This document shows positions 1 to 12,400 of a stretch of DNA of 64,000 nt, piece after piece; the first letter of the stretch is position 1, and each line of letters opens with the position of its first letter. A program made the translations under genes and the position numbers. A model generated the notes under the pieces. The model made no database searches and was not told the origin of the DNA. It worked only from the letters and a program-made list of their open reading frames with translations. The stretch comes from Aporrectodea caliginosa (lineage: Eukaryota > Annelida > Clitellata > Crassiclitellata > Lumbricidae): NCBI GenBank assembly GCA_020284085.1, contig JACEVL010000498.1:1211501-1275500 (forward strand), in the 5' to 3' direction.

Positions 1-387
1 TGTAGAGCGCCTCTCGCAGCATAGACTATTCAGAGGCGCATGAATCCAAGTATGTATGTATGTGCGATTGTTTCTGCATATGAAGACACTTGTGTATGTT
101 GCTATACGTACAGGTTATTAGAAATTTATATAGCCCTTTTTACAAGCACTCATAGGTGTTACTGTCTTGCCCAATCGACGATATAGCTCAATAAGGGTAA
201 CAGTTTCCACTGAAGGTGATTATTGCTCAAATAATTTGGAAAAGTGTACACTGGCATACACCAAATCCGGCTGTGTGTTAAACTTAGCACAGTCGTCGAC
301 TGGTGCCTTTGTCAGTCGCAGACAGTGTAGTGTCTGATGGTTGAGAGAAATTAATAGTTACTGTTACGGATGATATTTTGTGTGTAG

Positions 388-1242
388 ACATCGTCCTTCT
401 ACTGGGAGGCAGAGGTCGTTTCGTTTGGCGATTCGCAGGAAGACAGTGCTCCTATCTTCTCATTTGGATTCATGCCAGCCGTCGAAAAGAAAGATGGGTC
501 TTGGACGAACCCGGTCGGCTCCTGTCTCTTCCACAAGTAATGACAGATCTGTGCTTATAGGAAACAATACAATACAATACAATACAATAAAAAACGACTG
601 CTTTTGATGTATGGCCCTCCTACAAAAGCTCAGAAGTGCACATGTGACCATATGACAGGGAATTGATGGTGCAATTGTGAGTACAGGACTTTCACAAGGT
701 CCTTGCACAGTAACCGTCTCAGAGAGAGGATAAGGATCGAACCCATACACTTCATGTTACAGGCTGAGCTCTAAATGTTAAGAACACTTCACAACCATGG
801 TTGTATGTGCAGATGTTTCCATAAGATGACTATCATATGCTGTGAAAAAACGAAGTCGTTAGCACTGCATACCGATAGCTGCTTATCTATGTCATTGTAA
901 GGAACAGCTCTTTTCTTATAATCAAAACGTTTATCGTTTGTATTTTGTAATGATGTTTGAGTTTTTATTGTTTGTGTCGTTTATTGTCTGTTTGTTAGCA
1001 ACGGTCGTGTAGTGCATTACAACGGAGCAAGCCTTCTCCAGTGGCGAAGCGTTCGTCTTGAGATAACGTTGAATGTTGGTGACGTGGCAGGCATCGGTTG
1101 GGAGAGGCATGGCGACAGTCCACCATCACAGAACCAGGTTGCTAGGGGCCTCGTCTATTTCACGCACAATGGCCAGCGCCTTGGACCAACTGTTGATGAG
1201 GTCGCAGGGTCAATGTGGCCAGTTGTCCACATCCAGAAAAAG
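388..1242 (+). CDS. SPRY domain exon pair of the HECTD4-like gene
   Basis: Exon 388-536 starts after TGTGTAG and ends AA|GTAATG in phase 2; exon 999-1242 starts after TTTGTTAG and continues with one base, giving NNGRVVHYNGASLLQWRSV. Joined, they read as a B30.2/SPRY fold with FYWEAEVVSFG early, then ITLNVGDVAGIGWER and VYFTHNGQRLGPTVDEV. SPRY domains are protein-interaction modules and could contribute to substrate choice here. An alternative acceptor at 1011-1012 (TGTAG) would break the frame, which decides the exon start at 999. Confidence 0.85.
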
Positions 1243-4200
1243 GTCAGATTTATCTCTTTATTTATTGTTGTAATTATTATGAGTATTATTTTGTTATGTC
1301 CAGGAAATATAAACGAATGGCTGGTTATCTTTGGCTCATCATTTGCGTCAAACAAGGCACAGCGACAACTTTAACGAATTGCTTAGAATTATTATCAGTA
1401 GAATTTCCTCCGTAGGCAGACTTAGCAAATTCCGGCAAAAGATTTACATAGCCAGTATCTTTAAACTATATTAACATTTTCTTAAATTGTAGCTTGGTTA
1501 ATGTAATTTGTGTAGAGGTGCTTTTTTCTGGACATGTGCTGAGAGCACCATTTGTTGTTAATCGCTTGTGTGGAGCAACTGTGCCTAAAAGCTTTGTTTA
1601 CATTCAAACTGAAGAGCAATCTCAGGGGAACAGAGGATGGATAGACATTTTGAGGGGATGTTTCGTAGGGAAGGTTTTTTGTTGGGAAACTGAATAACCA
1701 TCTGATTATCATTGTTTTTCCACAGAACATGCGGATTCGAGCCAACTTTGGTAGCAGTCCGTTCGCCTATGCCGAAGGTCGCAACGGTCACAACTCGGCC
1801 GACCACATCCACGACCTCGTCCGAGAGATCCGGGACACATTCATCGCTCTGCCTTTCCACATCAGCAGCGACAGTGACAGTGAAGGTCCTGTGATGATCA
1901 GCACAACGACTTCAGAGGCTGCGACGACACCAAGGACTCCACCAGGACCACCGTGTCGCACGGCTGCACTACCAAAGGCCCTTAAAGGTTAGGGGTCAAA
2001 CCAATTGCAGATGTCTGACTAATGTTACATTGGGGTGTGTCGTAGTGGTTAACGTGCTCGACTGTCGACCGAAAAGTCAGAGGTTCAGATCCCCACCGGG
2101 GCAGAATGTTGTTTAGAGATTTTCTGCTCCACCTGCGCCCACTAACCGACTCGGCTGTAACGAGTACACTGACCGTACACTGTTGGTGCACCTGAGAGGG
2201 TGAGAAGAGAACCGGCCTTCTGCCTTCATATACCAGAAGTATCAGATAGCGGTGTGTCTACCTGTTTCTTTCCAATAAACGAATATATTATATACCAAAG
2301 CTTAGAAAGTGAAGTTGCTCAGACTTAATAGTAAGGGCTAGCTTAAGGGACTGCTCTTCTTCTGTTTACATTACTTAATGTTCATCCAAAAACATTGCAT
2401 AACAATTCATCTGTGTACATTGCTTAACGTCCGATTACATTACATAGCATTTACTGTGGTTGCAGAATACAATGCGGAGGCATCGTCACATTACAAGCTG
2501 TCGATGAGTTACAGTAATCTAACACGAACCGGTCCAGACGGTCGAACGCAACAGGCGAACATAGATGACGAATCGGATTTGGATGAGAAGGACGACAGCG
2601 AACCGGCCGAGGACAACTACACGCTGCTTGTGAAGGCCTGGGAACAAAAGGTCTTTCCAGTTATCAGGAGACGTTTCCGCAATGAAGCGGAGAGAAAGGA
2701 CGGCCTGGAGCAGATCAAGGGAGCACTCCAGCTAGGTCGGTAGACGTCCTCCTCTTAGCAGATGAGATTTACTGGTTTAGGATGGAAGATTTTGTAGGGA
2801 CCTTCACTCACAATTGCTCAGCGCCATTGTTGCTTCGACATTAGATTGTGGTGTTTAATAAATGCATAATAATAATAATAATTTGTCCTTGGGAGGAAGA
2901 TTGGTGCTTTGAAACAATTCTTATTTGATCGGTCTTTGTTCTTTAATCTGTTAACATCATATAGACCAGCGCAGAGAGCATCTCTGATTACAGTAGTCTT
3001 GTTATGTGAATGTCCAATTACAATATCATGTTACGCTGGCTCTACATAAATGGCCAATTACAATTACGACGTAATCGTTTACCAGGCATGACAGACATCG
3101 CCCGGCAGACGGTGGAGTTCCTGTACGAGGAGAACGGAGGGATGCCGCGCGATCTCCACCTGCCGACCATGGAAGACATCAAGGACGAACTGGCCAAGTT
3201 CACCATCGACCGTCTCCACAAGGGAACCGTTGTCGTCATCAAGACTCTGTTGCAGCAGACGTCTCAGACCGCGACGATTCATCTGCCTAAGTTTGCCGTC
3301 CGCAGCATGCTCAAGACTTTTGGACTGATGGGTGTCGTTCTGGATATCGATCAGGTGAGAGAGGGAATCTCTTCCAGGCGGTCGGTTGACTTCGTGTTGT
3401 TTGGTTAAGTTAGCTCTTCTTCTAACTCCTCAACTAAGTAACCGAAAAGACTGAATAACCAACTTACCACATCAAGAAACAGAAATGAATGTCGAATCGA
3501 AATTATTTAATCTAAACTAATCTTCATCTATACGTATTCTAAATTATTATTTGATCTAATATAAATATTAATTGTTTGATCTAACAAATGAATGCAACCT
3601 AAAGATGTAATCTTTGCAGACAGTCTTTCAGCACAATTTCTGTTTTTCTAAGTTCTGTGCTGATCTGTGTTGCTAGGCAACTGAACTGGTTGAGATTGAG
3701 ACGTACCTGCGGAGTGAAGGAATTCTCGTCCGTTACTGGTATCCGTTGGAGATGCTCGAGAGACCGGCGCCTGGTTACAGGAAGTCTTCGTTCATCGTTG
3801 GAAGACATAAAACGCTCGACGTATCCAGCATCGACATTCACAAGTTCGTCTTCTTCTCCTCCACTTCATCCTCTAACTCTTCCTTCCTCTCCTCTTTCTC
3901 CTCTTCCTCCTCTTCCTCCTTCTCTTCCTCCTTCTCTTCCTCATCCTCCTTCTCCTCTTCCTCCTCCTCCTCTTCCTCCCTCTCTTCCTCTTTCTCCTCT
4001 TCCTCTTCCTCCTCTTCCTCCTTCTCTTCCTCCTCTTCCTCCTTCTCTTCATCCCTCTCCTCTTCCTCTTCTTTGGATTAGATTAGATTAGATGTCATTA
4101 GAGAATGGATGGATAGGATTATAGGTGAATAAAGCATGTTAGTCGAGTTCTAAATCCTAAGTTGTTTTCTTGTTGTTATCTTGTAGAGAGCTGTTGAAGA

Positions 4201-7200
4201 CTGAATGTCTCTTGTCACGCATGTTCTGTCGTTCCGCTCTGCTGGAGTTGATCAGTCAGTGCAATAGTCCAGCAATGGCTTCCCTCTGCTGCTCGTCATC
4301 GCTCGGCTCAGCCGCTGCGAGCGCTGCTCAACTTCAGGAACTCGACGTCAAGAACCTCCAGCTGCTCTCAAACGAGCTGCTTGCGCCGCCCGAGTCTCAC
4401 GGGTCTGTCGCGGCCTCCTCTCTGCAGACGGCGCGCTCTGTTGAGCGACTGTGCTCGCTCTGCTCTCTGTCGCTCGCGGATACGTTCTACGAGGATGCGT
4501 CTGGTCGGCTGAAGGAGGAACTCCGTGTGTCGATAGTTCGAGCAGCAAATCAGGGAGAGGATTACGTGCTGGAGCTGACGAACCAGATCTGTGTCTGTCT
4601 ACAGGTAAGGATCGTTAACCTGTTTGTCTAATGACTTTCTCTAATTGTAAAGAATCATTTTTATAACGCATCCTGTGAAAACTTAGCTGGTCAGAAACGA
4701 CCACAGATGTCAAACAACATTTTGTACATCTGTGTTGGTCTTTCAAAAAGTAAGTAAGTAAGTAAGTATAATCTTTATTGAACCAATTGCATATCCGCAC
4801 TTTGGTGTGCATACATTTATACAGAGTATAACATTCTTATTATAAACGATCTGCGTGTGAGATTGTCCGCTTGTGGAATAAACGGTCATGTAATCTCCGG
4901 CGCAGGGAGTAGGGGAGCGGATTTTTTTGGGGGTGGAGTAGCCCAAGGAGTACATGCCCCGGGTTTCCCAAGACCGCAGAGAAGAGGCGTGAGTCAGCAG
5001 TGTGGCAAAGATGTTCAAAAGGTTCTATGTGCTTCAGAAACTCTGAACTTACTGTTTTGGTGTGCCATCAGTCTATGCGTTTGGAGCACCACTATCGAGT
5101 TTGTTTTCATGAAGTGGCACTTTATAAATGTCAGATTACAATTACAGTTACAATCTTGTACACTATATACTGGCGCTCGCTATAGAAGTTGGTCAGTAAT
5201 GCTAATAATTTGCATACTATCAGCCGCTTTGTATATTATTGTGCAGATGATTAATGCTGCGGGTGTTTGACTCTTGTAAGGCTCTTCTTTTGACTGAACG
5301 AACTCCAGCATGCTACTCCTCCAACCTAGCACTAAGACACAATCAGTTCTACATTTAGGTATTACATGAGGACAAAGGCACTGTAAAAGTCTACAGATTA
5401 CATGTAGATTAGATTAGATTAGATTAGATTAGATTCGATTAGATTAGATTCGATTAGATCTGCTGTTTGTTTTCAGACGGCGCCTGAGATGTTTCCGTTG
5501 GAGGAGTTTCCTGTTTCGGAGACGAAGATCTGCACTGATGTTCATTTTCCGTCGATGTCTTTCCTCGTCGTTTCGTGTCGCGCAGATCCAAAGGCGATCA
5601 AAAAAGAGTGAGTCTTTTTCCTTCATCTAGGGCTCTCGATGATGTTCAGTCTTTTCTCAACTATGGAACTCTATGATCTGAGGGTAAACGATAACAATGG
5701 TTATCATAAAACCATTTCCAGTTTAGAAACAGCTGTGTTTTAGACCCTGATGACTTTACTGCTTTAGGAGCAGAGTATCATGGGTTTTAGTTTCATGCAC
5801 ATGAGACGTTTGCTAATTGAGTGAAATCGATATGCAGACGGTTTTAGAGTACAGAGTACAGAGCTAGACAGAAGAAAAAGACTCAGACATACACACAGAC
5901 ATACACACAGACACACACAGGCATTGACACACATACACAGACACATATTGGCAGAGAGTAGATGGGTTATTGAGTCCTGTGTGGTACTTATGTTACTAAA
6001 GAGAGGCTTTGTCTGATCTGTTGTCTGTGTTTAGTACATCATTGTACAAAGCTCCGTGGGCAAGAGTGTTCATCTATCGCGGCCATCGCACCAAGAAGAC
6101 CGGATTGTCCAGCAAACAGGAAGTGGTCGGCTATCCTCGTGGTGACACTGGATCGTCCGGAGAACTGACCGATCGTTACGCTCCGGTGATTGTTCCGGCC
6201 GACCTGGTGCACGTCCGGGTCGGCGTCTCGCCTCCGCCCGGAATGGTCGTCGCAATCCACGGATTGCCTCCTCAGCTGCTGCTTGCCATCGCCTACATAG
6301 AGACCCTCGTCTCCTGCCAGTTCCAGTTCCACTTCACCAAGATGGATTACGATTCGAGAAGCGTCCTTCTGGGCAGAGATGATGAAGCGACGAAATCAAA
6401 CGATCTGAGAAGCGGAGGGACGCTCATCTCCTCTTCCGTCTTGTTACGCATCATTGAGCTGTTGACTGGATACCTCAGTCGGACGGATGTTCCGGCTCCA
6501 ATCAAGGAGATTGTCTTCCACCTGTTGGCACAGACTCTGCGACTCGTCTATCAGTCGGAGGTCGGATCGTCTGGAGTCGTGCCAAACCTCTCGTCTGTGT
6601 TGAGCGGATCGAAAGCGCTCTTTGCTCAGCTCCAACTGGAAGTCTGTCGACTGTACGAGGAGGAGACAAAGTCGCGTCTGGCAGAGAAGCAGACGACCTG
6701 GTCAAGGTATTCCACTTACCTGCAGTCGCTCGTTGAGCTGTGTCTGGCAGTTGCCGAGGTAACGGCGCCAATTCTTTCGACTCACGTCAGCAGTACCGAC
6801 ACCACCTGTAGTCCTTCTGCCAGTTCCGACATGTTGTCGCCAGATGGAAAGGGGTCCATGACGGCGCTTCTCTCGTCTCCATCAAAGCGGAAGAAGATCA
6901 AGGCGAAGCGCGAAAGGGGCAGCAGCACACCAAAACGGGGTACGAGTCCGCGTCGAACGACGAGCGAGAGCGACAGCCCGATGAGCGCGAGTCCACACAC
7001 GAGCGCGAGCACCGGAGCGCTGATGCCGTCTCCGGTGCCGAGCAGCAGCGTGAGCGTGTCCAGCCTCTGTACCGGATCAAAACCGGAAGAGCAGCTCTGG
7101 TTCCACCGGGCGCTGACCATGTCGCAGATCCTGCGCTATCTCGTTGGGTCCGATCCTGTCGGTCAGTCGGTGACGATGGACGCAGTGGCCGACGCTTCCG

Positions 7201-9346
7201 TCCTTCTGACCGACTGCACGACCCACAGCCGTCTGCTCGTCCTCTCCAACATACCTTCGACGATGAACGCTCGCTCCGTTCGGACCGCGCTCTACAAGGC
7301 GGTCGCTTCATCTGGTGGATTTTTCATGGAAGACCTCTACTTACCCGTCGAAGAACGCCCTAAAGGCCAAACCCTGGTTGGACCGACTGCCCCACAGAAA
7401 GACGCAACCGCAGCGGACAACAAGGATGGCAAGGGCCAACCGGAAATGGCAGAGACCGAATGCCTCAAGGGCTATGCAGTGCTTCAGCTGCGTTGCAAGT
7501 CGAAGCTCGAATCGGCTTTGAAGGCGATTGCCAAGACGAAGCTGAGCGTTCTGAGCGAGCTGCTTGAGCCGCAGGACTTGTCCGACCTTCCGGAAGACGT
7601 CTTCACTGTCTCCACCGTCAACCCGATGCTTTTCACGACGGAGCAGGGTAACCCCGCGTTCGAGAGCTACCTGCTCGACAAGATCGTCACCAGCCGAGCG
7701 ACCTATGACCTCTGCGACGGTGCAGTCGTGGCGCTCACAGAAGTCTTTCACAGCTGCTTCATCGTTCTCGAACAGAGGGTCAGCGTTTCAGACGAGAAGC
7801 ACGACTCCGGATACATCTATCTAACGGCCGAACAGATCATGATGGCAGCGTCGGCAAATCTCATGTTCGCTTTCTTTGTGACGACGCGTCCACAGAAGAA
7901 GTCGCTGCAGGAACACGTGACACAGGTCCTCAGACGATACGGGGTTCAAAAGGTCACCGACAAAGAAGAGTTAGTCCACGATAATATATTTGTTATATTC
8001 TTCTTTTATCTATTGAAATTAGAAACAGATGTTCATGTGATTGTTTACAGGATGAGTGAGATCAATAAGTGAGGCATTGTTTGGAGTGACTTCTCACGAA
8101 GGCTTGTGCTTATATTATTTTTTTTAACCAGAGTGCATAGGATCTCTCACGATAAAAAAATTATGGACGGGATTTTTGTCGTGGAGGGATAGATAGTCTT
8201 CATTGATGTGGTGCTGTTGAAAGCAGTTGCATTCGAACACTGGATGACGTGGATGGTTGTAGATAAGTACTGGTAGAGAAATATAGTTCTACGGTTATTA
8301 TTGTTATTATTACTTTTCTGTAAATGCCCCGAGATACACAGGATGCCTCAGGTCTTAAACATTAATTAAGAAGAGTGAAATAACGTCTGGAACAGCACCT
8401 ATTCATTATTATTATTGTGATTGTTACTATTGTTATCAGTATTATTGTTATTATTATTGTTGTTGTTATTATTATTATTATTATTTAAGTTGTAGGCCTA
8501 TACATTATTAATTTTTCATTATTACTGTTAGGGTGGCTGCGTTGGAAGGTTCCATTAGAACTAACTAAAATCTACTGATAACGTAGCTTGGGTTCGTCAT
8601 GCTTATCGCTTTTCTTGTGTGTTGTTGATAAGGACTGATAAGAAGTCGTCCAAGACGTACAAGAAACCTGTGAAGACTTCAAAGGAGAAAGTGGTGACTG
8701 GCATTGGCAGCAAGTACGTATGCACCTATTTTTATAGCAACTAGAGATTTGTGTTAATAGTTAAACAGCATCTGAATTTGATGCTATCTATGAACTGTGG
8801 ATGTGAATCCTTTCTTCAGGCTCCATGTGTGTGTGTGGGCCCACCACTGGGGACTCTCCTGATTTTCTTTTTCGCAAAATTATAAAATTCCAATCCTTAG
8901 TGACATTTAACATCCTATAAGTGTAGTGCAGTGGTTTGCTCTTGAGGTAGCGCTGCATAAATTTTCATTTACAGTTACAATTGCCAAATGTAATGTGGTG
9001 GAAGTACATATTATTGGTCAGAATCTATCAATATTAATGAATGTTAATTTATTCAGGAGATCTAGCTGACATAGACTCAACTAGTAACATTCCGCTAGCA
9101 TGATTTGTCTGTATGAAGTGACGTTGACATGTGTGTTATGCATTTGTAGGACCAGTTTGGCCGATAAGAAAGCGAAGGTGAGAGAGACTCCAGAGAAGCA
9201 GTTGAAGGAGAGCAGTGCCTCTCCAAAGACAACGACCGCTGCATCAAGACCAAGCAAGGCAAGTGATCACCTTACATGACGCTCAGATCCAACGTTCCAA
9301 TTCTGTGGTTATCTGAAGCAATAATAAATGATGACGATACAGGTGG

Positions 9347-9402
<56 letters not shown>

Positions 9403-12400
9403 TGATGTGATGATGATGATGTGATGATGATGATGATGGTGATGATGACGATGACGATGAGACTAATTACGTGGAGCCATAGGATGGCCGAGGCCAAACA
9501 AAAGGGCGCTGGACACAAGTTGAGGAAATCATTGCGAGTGAAGGTGATAGTTGTTGAAGTGAAGCTGAGATTGATGGTCGAGTGGGTGTGTGTGTGTTTT
9601 ACTTGTGATCAGGAGCAACTGAAGGATGAGGAGAATACGTTGACCCTCGACCGGTTCCTTTCGTTTGTGTCGGACAAAGTGCGTGAGGATGTTCGAGTCG
9701 TCTGGAGGGCTCTGTTTGCCTGCGGATTCGATCTACAATTGGCCAGGTTAGAAAAAAGATCCGCCTCTAGTCTGCACTTGCTTACTTAATGGTCATCGTT
9801 TCTGGTGGAGATCATACCTACGCCACCTTCAGTCATTCACTCATTCCATCCATCCGTTTCATCCTTCATTCATTCTGTCATTCAATACATTTATTCATTC
9901 CATCCATCCATTCTGACCTTTATTCATTTGTTCATTCCTTCTATCATTCATCATTTCGTTCATTCAGTGCATCCATTCCATCCTTCATTGATTGATCAAT
10001 TCATTCATCATTCCATCCATCCATTTCATCCATTCATTCTTTCATTCATTCGTTCGTTCCTTTATTCATTCGCTTGACGCCACATATTTGCTGTGTGTTG
10101 CAGATGCGCTTGTATTGACCGGAGTCAGGCGCAGCAGATGAGTTCTCAGTGGACGCTCGAGATGGACACAAGCCTTGTCCAGTTGGTCAACCACCTGTGC
10201 CACCGCCTCGCCATCTCTCCCTTCACCCTCCATCCGCATGAAGTCTACCTGGAAGAGGCAGAAGCGAACACCATCAGATACCGTCTCTTACAAGGTAGAA
10301 CACGACTTCTATCAAGAGCTGCTCAATCTAGGCAGGATGCCTTTTGCGACTGTCATTCGTGGTGGCTTTTGTTGGGAAAAATATAAACCTACCAATTATT
10401 ATGAAAGTGAGATTTGTCGAAGATTAGGCTGAGTCATTGTAATGCCAAGGTCTGGGTTTCTTCTTTTTTCTGTAATCTAAAGTAATTTTACCCCTCACTC
10501 TTATACCCCCCCACTCTTCTACCCCCACACTTCTACTCCCACTCTTCTACATCCCACTCTTTTACCCCCACACTTCTCACTGTTCTACACCCCCACTCTT
10601 TTACCCCCACTCTTCTACCCCCACTCTTCTCCCCACACTCTTTCTCTCCTCACTCTTCTCCCTTCACTCTCTCCCCCTCTTCTTCTCCCCCCTTCTCTTC
10701 CCACTCTTCCCCCCACTCTTCTCCCCACACTTCTCCCCCACTCCTCTTCCCTGGGTTTCTCTTTCTGTAATCTAAAGTAATGACTTGAGTGTGATTTGAA
10801 TTATTTCTCAGAGGTTCCTGTCGAGAGCATTCGTCTGCGCTTTGCGTTGATCCAGTCGTTGAATGAAACCCTCTCAACGTTCTTCCTTCCACTCGTCGAC
10901 CTCCGTCCTTCCCTCGGTCGACTCCTTCCGCACAGCATCGCATCGCTTGTCTCTGACGCTCGAGGGCTCGTCTTCTATGACACAAAGATGGAATTCGTCA
11001 ACCAGGTCCTGAACAGCACCGCTCTCCGGAAGACAGACCAACCGGCTCCAGAGGTCATCCTCAATCCGCTCGACAGCATCCAGCTCCAGTGTAAGATGAA
11101 CCTCTTTTTTATCATGTGAAGTAAATGAGGGATGATTAGATTAAGGACCTTGGTAGGGCCACTGGTGTGTGTCTGGCTTGCAAGCTAATCGATTCAATGA
11201 TTTGTAGTAATGCATAAGACATCAGTCACTGATTATTGTTATTATTGTTATTTTTATTATTTTTTACCCTGGTACTAATCCCTCAGGCTATTGAAACTAT
11301 TATCCGGAGAAAGGAAGAGGATTTTAATTCCTAATTATTATTATTATTGTCATTATTATTATTATTTGCCCCGAGGTACCTCAGAACTTTTAGGATTTAG
11401 AAGAGCTATTATTATTATTGTTACTATTATTATTTTTACATATTTTATTATATCTAATGGAGGAGCATCAATTGTGATTGAAGGACTAGTTGAAGGTCCG
11501 TGACTGCAGTTGATGAGTCTGGATTCGGTTGTTGTGTTGATGTCAGAGGCTGTTGTTTGTTCTTTGTGCATCAGATGAGCCGAGACCTGCGATGGAGACG
11601 TACCTGAGTCAGGCGCTGAAGCAGTTGGCCGTCATTTCGTCCTCTCAGCTGTGCGTTCCACTGGCCAAGGGAGGAGATCCGATGTACGCCTTCAACGTCC
11701 GATTCGTAGGAGAGGAAGTCCAGGGAACAAGTAAGTCAACAACCACCAGCACTGACTACTGTGACATCCTTCGATCTTTAATCTCACTCATATGGACTGA
11801 ATCTATTCTTATCTCTTGTCACTTGGCTATATCTCTTCTTTGCTAAATCTCTTCGTATTTCGTGTGACTTTGCAATCATTTATAAGTGCAAAAATAAGCA
11901 AATAAACAGATCAGCATTTATTATTATTATGATAAATAAATGAGTAAATAAATTAAATCAATAAAAATTAAATCAATAAAAATTAAATCAATACAAATTA
12001 AATCAATACAAATTAAATAAATGATTCAGTAAATAGACTAAATAAATAAATAAATTAATAAATAAATAAGATAAAATAAATAATAAATATACAGTTGAGC
12101 TAATGAACGAGTGAATAAATATCCCGTACATTTCCTGGTGGTAACACGTTTTGTGTGATGTGGCTTTGAAGGTGGATCTTTCCGCCACTTCCTGTGGCAC
12201 GTGGCAAAGGAGTTGGAGCATGGAAACCTCAACGTTCTCGTTCCATCGCCCTCCACTCTCGGCTACAAGAGCTGCGGAAAGTACCTTCTCTCGTCCGAGC
12301 CGCTGACCTTCTCCGAGGAAAAGATTCTCCAGTTCTTTGGACAGGTGAGACGAACGAGTTTTCATCTTTCTTTCATGGAATTCTGCTTCACTCTCTGATT

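Noticed and set aside
2035..2110. tRNA gene candidate (B-box GGTTCAGATCC)
   Set aside because: No acceptor stem or full cloverleaf; the same head-body unit is dispersed, so it is a SINE. The same applies to 37836 and 41270.
3657..4091. Pro/Ser-rich and Ser-rich open frames
   Set aside because: Only 3677-3843 is a real exon; the rest is a CTCCTCTTCCTC intronic tract.
6039..7751. Several antisense frames over the large HECTD4 exon
   Set aside because: Shadow frames of a long GC-balanced exon; no splice context and no family resemblance.
9421..9608. Possible extra Lys-rich HECTD4 exon after the (GAT)n tract
   Set aside because: The flanking exons join in phase without it and the acceptor is weak; left as a remark only.
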